From: Candidatus Helarchaeota archaeon
GTDB taxonomy: Archaea > Asgardarchaeota > Lokiarchaeia > Helarchaeales > HEL-GB-A
Direction: 5' to 3'
Assembly (NCBI GenBank): GCA_013375455.1
Contig: JABXJT010000112.1
Location: 1 to 14,283, forward strand
Length of the DNA: 14,283 nucleotides
The notes under the pieces were generated by a model that ran no database searches, was not told the DNA's origin, and saw only the letters and a list, made by a program, of their open reading frames with translations. Positions 5,701-11,775 of this stretch are shown here, one piece after another. How positions within the stretch are numbered: the stretch's first letter is position 1; each line of letters opens with the position of its first letter. The position numbers and the translations under genes were made by a program.

Positions 5701-7940
5701 AATTCGATCAAGAAATGTTAATCAATTATGGGCAAACACGAATCCTATCAGTTCCGGCAGATCGTAATGGAACGTTTCCTTATCATTGCTATAACATTTT
5801 ATGGCCTCCCGATGATTATTCCGTAGGCAATCTAACCATTCAATACAAAACAATCACAGAAAGTTGGGATTATAAATTCATTCCAACAGGTCAAACGGAA
5901 ACTCTCTACATTTACTCCGGCCAAAATCTCGCTCCAAATCAATTATTGAATCTCACCATCGCGACCAATGAGAATGAAAATGTAACTCGAAGTTTCTCAA
6001 ATCTCCGAGTATTTTCACCAACTAGTTGTTTAACCGTTTTGAATGCCACGGCATATGCCAACGAAACTGTTTTATACTCGGTTAAAAATACGGGTGCCTA
6101 TGACGAGGTCTTCGATCATATCTGGCTAAATGGCGAAATTTTTGATATTTACTCCTCACCAAATCCGAATGGAATTTCTCTAACGAAAAATGAATCAATC
6201 GATTTCCACCTTGAATTTGTTCCGTCCATTTTAAATCTTAATATTACCTCCCCATATGACCCAACCCCCTTATCCGTCAACATCACATACGTATTAGATT
6301 CTCGAACAATGGACCCTGAATCTCAACATGAACAAGACATACAAATCATTAACGATTATGACGCATATAATATAACAATATCCGATGAAATTTTCTCGAA
6401 TGAAACAGTATTTCTGAATATCAGAAATGTGGGTTCAAGAAATATCGAAATAAGTGATATTTGGATTAATAATATCAGTACGACTACATTTACCACAAAC
6501 GGATCGCCAGTTATAGCCCCAACAAATACCACAAGATTCAATATAACCTCGAATCTTAATTTACATTTTCTTGATAGTGCCCAAATTCTAGTACGTACCT
6601 TTGAAGGACCATACGCTTTAATACATCGAACAGTAGCTCCCTCCGGTAGAATTAATGTTACGTGGAGTGAAGCCTATCCGAACAATCAAACGATCTTTCT
6701 GAATATTACTAATTTAATGGGTACCCCCGTTACCATCAAATCCATTCTCATCAATTCGATCGAAGCATTCGAATTTATCCCCCTTGACGATTCTTTCCAA
6801 CCATTACCAGATACTTACAATACCATCTCAGGTTATGAACATCAATTCTTCAACGTGACTATGGAGTATTCTCAATTCCTCACTATTGACCCCACTGCTT
6901 ACCTTTTAATTAATGTAACTACATACGAAGGAGCATTTAGTGAGCATAATGTGACTTGGGCTTATGCAACAAAGATCAATAACGTACTTGCCTTCACGAA
7001 TAATACTGTAACAATATATCTTGAAAACATCGGAAGAAACCCCGTCACGCTCAATGATGTTTATCTCGATTCTACATCAACTAACTTTACAGTAATTAGC
7101 GGTTCAATAACTCCCCCAGCAGGAACTAGCTCTATTTTAAGATTGACATCCGGAACCCCCTTAGAATTTGGTAACATTCTTGAAGTCCAAACAAGAGCTA
7201 ACTATACAAATGCATTGGATAACGTCTCAAGCACGTTTCAAGTACCTTTCATTTTAAAAGATGGGCCAAATATCACCATCATTGAAGATTGGCCAAATAC
7301 TATGGCGTTTGATAATGGAAGTTCCTCAAATAATGATACGGTGTATCTTACAGTTAGGAACACCGGAAATATAACCTTTACAATTACTAATTTCCTATTG
7401 CATGACGGTATAACCTTCATTCCCCACCAATTTAATACTACAACTAACCAATCCGTGATGGTTTTAGATCCCTATCAAATCGTGAAATACGTAAATCGCT
7501 CCACTGCCTTTGACATTTCTGCAGATACTGGTGAATTGCTTGAAATAAATGTTACAACCAATATAGTGATAGATGCTAGTCACAATTTAAGCACTTCAAT
7601 CTTAACATTTGTACTTCATAATCAGCCCAATATAACCGTTCTGGCGAATGCAACCTATTACCCACCCGCTTTTGATGAAACTCACATTTCTGTTAATTTA
7701 ACGAATTATGGAAATACAATTTTATCTATTGATTTACAAAATGACATAAAAGTCATAAATGTCTCAAATGGCTTTGAATTTAATTTCGATGTAGACTATC
7801 TAATTGGCACAGTAGTACTAAGCCCAGGACAATCTGAATTAGGGATACTTTTAATAATAGAAACTGTTCCACCTAAAAACGGAGTTTCTGTAAAAATTCA
7901 AGTCCAAGGTCTATATGAAACTACAATTGTTGTAAGTTAA
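2724..7940 (+). CDS. aglB: STT3/AglB oligosaccharyltransferase catalytic subunit with giant Ig-like ectodomain
   Basis: This is the membrane enzyme that transfers a lipid-linked glycan to Asn in N-x-S/T sequons on the outer face. Residues 48-66 are the first membrane helix, and about a dozen more follow up to about 512. The first loop has LDPYIQFR (D78), the second acidic motif is AGFYDNEAVG (D197, E199), and the loop Glu motif is SVAEH (388-392). The hallmark WWDYG is at 549-553, followed by VVDNGTWNNTAMGMVGR, close to the eukaryotic DNNTWNNTH segment. Residues 743-755 (VDYDGDGDDDTVG) look like a calcium-binding loop. From about 786 to the end come roughly 100-residue beta-rich repeats (v-x-N-t-G...l-x-I-x-x-i-w-i), dense in N-x-S/T. 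Residues about 946-1041 form a cupredoxin-like insertion. Archaeal AglB is usually about 600-1000 residues, so 1738 is exceptional. GTG 2724 is the first start after an in-frame stop at 2700. No C-terminal anchor is seen. Confidence 0.93.
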   Translation: MKLRFSITLGFHVGRADGVPSIKDKLIWNLKKTFHRPTVQIGKANVLLYTSIILIFIIALIFKLFPILKFTSELRALDPYIQFRAARYIVENGLPAYFSWHETMSWYPTGMDMGPYLFLGTPFAGAFFYHAFQFFGLNISIYDTCVVVPAIIGALSCVGMYFLGKELAGNKKTGLLAAFFLAICVGFQSRTIAGFYDNEAVGLFGMIVFFFFFLKALKTGSIPYSILSGFSLALLSTSWGAYRYVWDLLPLAVLFLVLLKKYSPRLLLAYGVSFSITLLAAVLQPTTGWRTILGGEAIINFGILGLLLLIEFYRRLKETATYEFVKDHWRGLLRISLFGLLILLIVTSITGSLQAFIGELTGGDIIQLTGGRYLVVIFPWTSSLLVQSVAEHASSSWALFYYNYEFLLFMFPLGLYFLFKRLYEEDVFIIVFGLTTIYFASTMSRLQMVFAPACCLIAAFGLASLIKPFSLVMRKKFVTVRRRKRMTSIVTREVSVAIFSLMFFLLLFTSIHGTYNAAYQIQPGMSNDFRETFAWMRANLDSTAVVVSWWDYGYQITTVGECTSVVDNGTWNNTAMGMVGRQFMAIDELESIEILENEWDADYVLVSWSYFYPNGGGDEGKWQWMIRIAYETIQHTKYAIEIGERWNETSFKPTCEFFDTTLWKMLTYGEPFIDWDTEASLIIGLLEANYPLGYFEARLNWPDPCRPDNPDCKYQGQWEDDSGHLWKEHNPPIGQGMIDDGVVDYDGDGDDDTVGQFANLVYFTPVFLSAGRLVKVFKINHELAALRGEVTADSQLYNNSVAELTVRNNGKRNLDITEVWIDDKSVDHYVTSGSTTKIEPGDEVQLKAYGPNLALGDILNGTEYSISVAVKDSLLPGNKYLATKELTAEIAPFINMSIDESQIQTLSNDTILVPITNTGNDTLEIASVQIDNQSSTNFGTYYSSLGENQIDVYCNFTETGFSQVNVTATQGDLVNFHVTNLVPASTINFGITEFDQEMLINYGQTRILSVPADRNGTFPYHCYNILWPPDDYSVGNLTIQYKTITESWDYKFIPTGQTETLYIYSGQNLAPNQLLNLTIATNENENVTRSFSNLRVFSPTSCLTVLNATAYANETVLYSVKNTGAYDEVFDHIWLNGEIFDIYSSPNPNGISLTKNESIDFHLEFVPSILNLNITSPYDPTPLSVNITYVLDSRTMDPESQHEQDIQIINDYDAYNITISDEIFSNETVFLNIRNVGSRNIEISDIWINNISTTTFTTNGSPVIAPTNTTRFNITSNLNLHFLDSAQILVRTFEGPYALIHRTVAPSGRINVTWSEAYPNNQTIFLNITNLMGTPVTIKSILINSIEAFEFIPLDDSFQPLPDTYNTISGYEHQFFNVTMEYSQFLTIDPTAYLLINVTTYEGAFSEHNVTWAYATKINNVLAFTNNTVTIYLENIGRNPVTLNDVYLDSTSTNFTVISGSITPPAGTSSILRLTSGTPLEFGNILEVQTRANYTNALDNVSSTFQVPFILKDGPNITIIEDWPNTMAFDNGSSSNNDTVYLTVRNTGNITFTITNFLLHDGITFIPHQFNTTTNQSVMVLDPYQIVKYVNRSTAFDISADTGELLEINVTTNIVIDASHNLSTSILTFVLHNQPNITVLANATYYPPAFDETHISVNLTNYGNTILSIDLQNDIKVINVSNGFEFNFDVDYLIGTVVLSPGQSELGILLIIETVPPKNGVSVKIQVQGLYETTIVVS

Positions 7941-8431
7941 CGAGAATATATTTTCTTAATATCCCCTATGTTAATCGATCAATTCCATTTGATATTTCTG
8001 CAGAAGCTGGTGAATTTCTTGAAATTAACATAACCACAGATGCAATTCTAGATGCCAGTAACAATTTAAGCGCGAATATTTCACTTAGAGTGCTTCATAA
8101 TCAGCCTAATATCACCATAATGGAAAATAATGCCACGATTGCATTTCATTATACCACCCCGGGAAATCCCACGAGTGTTAACGTCCCCTTATTAAATTAC
8201 GGAGATACCATTCTGACAATCAATCTAGATCAATATCCTAGATTAAATGGCACCGCATACGACCCTCCCTCCGGCACAGCCACGTTGCAACCAGGGGAAG
8301 CTATTGAGTTTCAAATAATAATTTTAAATGGTCCGATACCCGGTGAATATATTGATATTTATGTACAAGCAACGTATGACAGTAATACCGTAACGGATCA
8401 ATTAATAATTCCCGTCTATTCAGGATCCTAA
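7941..8431 (+). pseudogene. Out-of-frame continuation of the AglB repeat array (detached C-terminal repeat)
   Basis: Directly after the aglB stop, the frame starting TAT at 7949 continues recognisable repeat sequence to a TAA at 8429-8431. PYVNRSIPFDISAEAGE (from 7964) matches KYVNRSTAFDISADTGE within aglB. The two 51-codon blocks 7488-7640 and 7967-8119 align without gaps, with many differences at third codon positions. Their offset of 479 bases is not a multiple of three, so a deletion or indel between about 7920 and 7965 moved the last repeat out of frame. The first half of the corresponding repeat is missing. The only in-frame start is a GTG at 8090 in mid-domain with no signal peptide, so an independent 113-residue gene is unlikely. 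The 3' end overlaps the convergent PAC2 gene by four bases. Confidence 0.75.
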
Positions 8432-9210
8432 CCAAAATAACTCAAATCTTTATCACTTGGCGCAAACTTTTCTTTTAATTGTTTGATAAGACCCTTTTGT
8501 TTCTCAATTTCTTTTATTTTATTGACTTTATCTTTCATTTCTTGGTCTATTTCATCCAATTTAGATAAATCAACCTGCAATTCTAAGAAGGCGATAACTC
8601 TTTCTAAAAGGGCTTTAGCAGCCTTGGCATCCGTTAGAAATCCGGGAGTTTCCCCTAATAAACAAATCCCAGAGATTTTTTCGAATTTTGCTAAACCTAT
8701 CAGTAACCCCGCAGCTCCTACAATAGGCGATCCAATTTCACAATGCAGTATATCTAATTTATTAAACCAAACATTCAAACTAGGGTGATTAATCGCTCCA
8801 TAGACTTTTGGTAGATCTTCAAAATTCCCTGTTGCATACCCTCCCATTGTAATTATCTTTTTAACATTAAATTCCTTGCTTAGCCCAATTATCACTCCCG
8901 CTATCTCATATTGGCCCGAAATTGTTTGTGCCTGATAATCTCCACGAAGTATGATTAAATCATTTTCCTGTTCCTTAGAGATAAAATAATAAAACTCGTT
9001 ATTTAAAAGGCGAATTATTCCTTCTTCTGAAATTGTGACGTGGTAAGGAAAATGAGGTGAAAAGAGAACCGCAAACAGTTTTGCATTTAACGCACTAATT
9101 AGATGTTCTGCTGCCAATTTCCCTACATTGCCCACTCCTGGTAATCCCACTATTAAAACAGGGTCATCTAAAATAGGCTTCTCTATATACTTAATATAAG
9201 ATTGTTTCAT
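8428..9210 (-). CDS. PAC2-family protein (proteasome assembly chaperone-like)
   Basis: The protein has 260 residues. The N-terminus carries the family signature VLIVGLPGVGNVGKLAAEHLI-like segment (glycines at 22-30). A conserved GGYATG follows in the middle, and IVGAAGLLIGLA and LLGETPG come further on, as in archaeal PAC2 proteins. The last 45 residues or so are charged and Lys/Glu-rich (about 212-250) and likely form a coiled coil. Eukaryotic PAC2 is a chaperone for 20S proteasome assembly; archaeal relatives such as PbaA/PbaB have been linked to proteasome handling. The exact role of this paralogue is inferred. It lies 37 bases downstream of the aIF2 alpha gene on the same strand, the position this family often has in archaea. 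Length and both ends look intact; the start is ATG at 9210. Confidence 0.88.
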   Translation of the reverse strand: MKQSYIKYIEKPILDDPVLIVGLPGVGNVGKLAAEHLISALNAKLFAVLFSPHFPYHVTISEEGIIRLLNNEFYYFISKEQENDLIILRGDYQAQTISGQYEIAGVIIGLSKEFNVKKIITMGGYATGNFEDLPKVYGAINHPSLNVWFNKLDILHCEIGSPIVGAAGLLIGLAKFEKISGICLLGETPGFLTDAKAAKALLERVIAFLELQVDLSKLDEIDQEMKDKVNKIKEIEKQKGLIKQLKEKFAPSDKDLSYFG

Positions 9211-9247
9211 TGAAATTTTTCACTTATGACCTAAAAATTATTTAAAA

Positions 9248-10063
9248 TTATATTCTTTCTCTGTAGAACTTTGCATTTCCATTATTTTTACGTATGGTAT
9301 TAATTATTTTTGTAGATACTTTTTCAATAAGTGATTCAGCATTCTTGTAACCAGTGGACATTACTTCTATCCGGTATTTAGGAGATCCAATCAAATATAT
9401 ATTTATTTTAGTTCCATCTCCTGAAACGACATTCATTCCACTTTTGAGAGCTTTTTGAATCTGCAAAATCCCATCTGACTGGTGACAATGTATTTCTATT
9501 ATTCCCGTTATTTTTACATGAGGAATTTCAACGTAATTTTGAGCAATGTCCGCGAGAATTTCCACCCATTTGGCAGGTATCCCCTTCTGCGAAAGAACAT
9601 TCGGACCATTTTGCTTCGCCTCCTCAAATCCGGTTAAAATATCACCAAAGATATCTTGCATCTTCCAGCCGACTTTATCATATGCATCATCTAATGTTAA
9701 ATTTGTCTCATTAATTTCGTTATATTTCTTAATAGCTAAATCCAACAGATTTTCAGCTTTTTGGTGGCGCTTCCATTGCTTAACTTTTCGCTTTTTTATT
9801 TGTTGTGTAACCCTACGTAATGAGAGATCAACATGACCTTTTCTTTCATTAATGCTTAGAACTTTAGCAACAATCTTCTGGCGTTCGCGAACGAAATTGC
9901 GAATATTACGGACCCAGGACGAAGCGACCTCACTAATATGAATAAAGCTTTCCCGATTCTCATATTCATCCAATATGGCGTAAGCTCCATGATTTTCAAC
10001 ACGTGAAATAGTACCAACAACAAAATCGCCAATTTCAGGAAAACGACGCCGACTTTTTACCAT
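9248..10063 (-). CDS. eif2a: Translation initiation factor aIF2, alpha subunit
   Basis: This 271-residue protein is the alpha subunit of the heterotrimeric factor that brings initiator Met-tRNA to the small ribosomal subunit. Residues about 10-84 are an S1/OB RNA-binding domain (IGDFVVGTI, NHGAYAILDEY, ESFIHISEVA, DLSLRRV). A helical middle domain follows (WKRHQKAENLL, GWKMQDIFG). The alpha/beta C-terminal domain has VKITGIIEIHCHQSDGILQI and a YLIGSPKYRIEV segment that binds the gamma subunit in known structures. The loop holding eukaryotic Ser51 reads SEVASSWVRNIRNFV, without the SELSRRRIR kinase site, as usual in archaea. It sits 34 bases after S27e in the same direction, so cotranscription is likely. 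Length is normal. Confidence 0.95.
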   Translation of the reverse strand: MVKSRRRFPEIGDFVVGTISRVENHGAYAILDEYENRESFIHISEVASSWVRNIRNFVRERQKIVAKVLSINERKGHVDLSLRRVTQQIKKRKVKQWKRHQKAENLLDLAIKKYNEINETNLTLDDAYDKVGWKMQDIFGDILTGFEEAKQNGPNVLSQKGIPAKWVEILADIAQNYVEIPHVKITGIIEIHCHQSDGILQIQKALKSGMNVVSGDGTKINIYLIGSPKYRIEVMSTGYKNAESLIEKVSTKIINTIRKNNGNAKFYRERI

Positions 10064-10097
10064 TTTAAATCTTCCAGAAAAATAAATTTAGTAATTT

Positions 10098-10292
10098 TTA
10101 GCCTAAAACAGCTAAGATTTTTGTTTTAACTTCAGCTTTACTTCCCTTTGGAATAGCCAAAACTTTTGAGCAGATCAAACACTTGACAACTGTTGAGGCA
10201 CAACCAAATATAATTTGTTCGTTTCCGCAATCCAAGCATTTCACCTTCAAAAACCGTGATTTGGGTTGAGGGATTAACCTATCTTCATTCAT
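10098..10292 (-). CDS. rps27e: Small ribosomal subunit protein eS27 (S27e)
   Basis: A 64-residue zinc ribbon protein of the 30S subunit. The four zinc ligands are visible as C19-x2-C22 and C38-x2-C41 in FLKVKCLDCGNEQ and TVVKCLICSKVLA; an extra Cys (C31) lies between them. Length and layout match archaeal S27e. It starts 10 bases after the L44e stop and precedes aIF2 alpha, the classic archaeal gene order. Start is ATG at 10292. Confidence 0.95.
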   Translation of the reverse strand: MNEDRLIPQPKSRFLKVKCLDCGNEQIIFGCASTVVKCLICSKVLAIPKGSKAEVKTKILAVLG

Positions 10293-10302
10293 ATAATAAC
10301 TC

Positions 10303-10596
10303 CTATATAATATCTACTCTTTTCAATCTAATACCCTTTGTCTGTACAGTGTAATTGCAGTCTTTACATCGTAAGCGAAACATTGCCTTTTTTGTCACTT
10401 TCGCAAATTTCTTTTGAATTGGTTTTGGTTGGCTTCCATATCCTTTTTTCTTTCTCTCATATCGACGTGCACCTTGTGCCATTGCTCTGTCCTTTCCTTT
10501 TTTGTATAAACCTACCGTATGCATTGTATATTGCTTACAACGAGGGCAATATTTTCGAAGCTCTTTCTTGATTTTCATAGTCTTTCGTCTCGACAT
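10303..10596 (-). CDS. rpl44e: Large ribosomal subunit protein eL42 (L44e)
   Basis: A 97-residue basic zinc-binding protein of the 50S subunit, located near the tRNA E site in known ribosome structures. Zinc ligands are C17-x2-C20 (KYCPRCKQYT) and C77-x2-C80 (RLRCKDCNYT). Between them lie the family's basic stretch (ARRYERKKKGYGSQPKP) and KKFAKVTKKAMFRL. Two starts are possible: ATG at 10596, or the internal ATG seven codons in (10578), which gives the family's usual MKI-x-KEL opening. The internal start is favoured by family comparison; the outer one by position behind the promoter. It is first in the minus-strand translation operon. Confidence 0.94.
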   Translation of the reverse strand: MSRRKTMKIKKELRKYCPRCKQYTMHTVGLYKKGKDRAMAQGARRYERKKKGYGSQPKPIQKKFAKVTKKAMFRLRCKDCNYTVQTKGIRLKRVDII

Positions 10597-10634
10597 TACG
10601 CGCTAATGCGTTCAAAAACTAGAATGATTACCTC

Positions 10635-10642
10635 ATTATAAA
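10635..10642 (-). promoter_or_regulatory. TATA box for the L44e-S27e-aIF2alpha-PAC2 operon
   Basis: On the minus strand TTTATAAT follows an A-run and lies about 42 bases upstream of the first L44e ATG. This predicts a start site near 10612 and a short leader of about 15 bases. The sequence is a good archaeal TATA match and the only clear one ahead of this operon. Confidence 0.55.
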
Positions 10643-10835
10643 TTTTTTTTGATTTAAATGATTTTTAACAAGGAATATTAGGGTCACGCGGTACGAGAAA
10701 AGACGCAAAGAAAGAATAACCCTTTCATAATCCTCACAAATTGTAGGCGTCAGTAAGTAATTTAGCATCTCTAATGATGTTGCACGTTCCAAACATAGTG
10801 TCGGTAGAATACTCTTCGACAAAAAAAACTTGATC

Positions 10836-10843
10836 TTTAAATA
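10836..10843 (+). promoter_or_regulatory. Possible TATA box for pcn
   Basis: TTTAAATA lies about 80 bases before the PCNA ATG, giving a leader of about 55 bases. A second TATTTTAATT-like site at about 10857-10866 is closer. TTTAAA is self-complementary, so the site could also be read on the other strand. Confidence 0.35.
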
Positions 10844-10919
10844 GTTGAAATGGAAATTATTTTAATTGTTTGAAAAAGAATCAAGTTAATAAGTAAATCA
10901 AAATGAAACGGTCATAAAA

Positions 10920-11741
10920 ATGTTTAAAGCCTTACTTGAATCTGCTGGAACTTTCATTAAAATTGTTGACGCATTAGCAACGATAATAGACGTTGCGACT
11001 TTTAATGTGAGTGAAGCAGGACTGTCAGTAAAAGCTATGGATCCCTCCCACGTGGCCATGGTAAACCTAGAACTACCCCCTAAAGCTTTTACTGAATTTA
11101 AATGTGATAAGTCCATACCCATTCGTATTAATTTAACAGATTTGAATCGTTTTATGAAACGAGGGTCAGCCGGGGACTCGTTAGAACTATCATTAGATCA
11201 GAAATCTAATAAGTTGAAGCTAAGATTCAAGCGGCCTAAATCAACGCGAACGTTTAGTTTAGGTCTCTTATCAGAAGATGAAGAGGAAGAAATTCCGAGC
11301 CCAAAACTTGATTTTAATGCTAAATTCAGCTTAAGGACTAACGACCTTCACCGTGCGATTAAAGATGCACAAATCGTCGGTGATTATATTAATTTTACGA
11401 TTTCAGATGATACTTTGACTTTAGATGCTAGTGGCGATAGTGGGGATGTAACCATTGAAGTTGAAGAATTGACAGAGCTATCTATTAAAGGAAAGCAAAG
11501 TTCCATATATTCCTTAGAGTATTTAGCAGATATAATCAAAGCTAGCTCAGTTTCTGAGAATGTATCTGTCGAATTTTCGACCGAAATGCCCGTAAAATTT
11601 GAATTTCCCATCATAGAACAAGAGGCAGAAGGAAAAATAACATATCTTTTGGCACCACGGGTCGAAGAAGAAGAAGAGGATTATGAAGAGATAGGGGAAG
11701 AGGAAACAGAATTTGAAGAATCTATTGATGAAGAAAAATAA
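10920..11741 (+). CDS. pcn: DNA polymerase sliding clamp (PCNA) with acidic C-terminal tail
   Basis: PCNA forms a trimeric ring around DNA and tethers polymerases, FEN1, ligase and other partners. The N-terminus MFKALLESAGTFIKIVDAL and the conserved LSVKAMDPSHVAMV (35-48) are diagnostic. Domain 1 runs to about 118. The interdomain connector is SEDEEEEIPSPKLDFNAKF. Domain 2 ends with ITYLLAPRV (240-248), where archaeal PCNA normally stops at about 245-250 residues. Here a further 25 residues follow, almost all Glu and Asp with a few Tyr, Phe and Ile. The connector is also unusually acidic. It leads the plus-strand pair pcn-priL, with 34 bases between them, and diverges from the L44e operon. 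Confidence 0.96.
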   Translation: MFKALLESAGTFIKIVDALATIIDVATFNVSEAGLSVKAMDPSHVAMVNLELPPKAFTEFKCDKSIPIRINLTDLNRFMKRGSAGDSLELSLDQKSNKLKLRFKRPKSTRTFSLGLLSEDEEEEIPSPKLDFNAKFSLRTNDLHRAIKDAQIVGDYINFTISDDTLTLDASGDSGDVTIEVEELTELSIKGKQSSIYSLEYLADIIKASSVSENVSVEFSTEMPVKFEFPIIEQEAEGKITYLLAPRVEEEEEDYEEIGEEETEFEESIDEEK

Positions 11742-11775
11742 AAATATCCAATATTTTTTCCTTTGGGTTTCCTAA

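Larger units (their letters stand above)
10597..10919. other. Divergent intergenic region between rpl44e and pcn
   Basis: A 323-base region holding the promoters of both divergent operons. A candidate TATA box faces each gene. The middle (about 10680-10820) is less AT-rich. It can form a weak AGGGT/ACCCT stem (arms 10679-10683 and 10719-10723) with an inner GCG/CGC. On the minus strand it has a 64-codon open frame from a TTG, with no recognisable domain. I cannot assign a gene; a small RNA is possible but unsupported by any family motif I know. Confidence 0.4.

Noticed and set aside
8090..8431. Independent 113-residue gene
   Set aside because: The GTG start lies in the middle of a repeat whose homologous upstream half is also present in the same frame from 7949; it is better explained as the broken end of aglB.
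10628..10822. 64-codon minus-strand frame starting with TTG upstream of L44e
   Set aside because: It has no domain and no neighbour logic, its end runs into AT-rich promoter DNA, and it crosses the likely L44e promoter.
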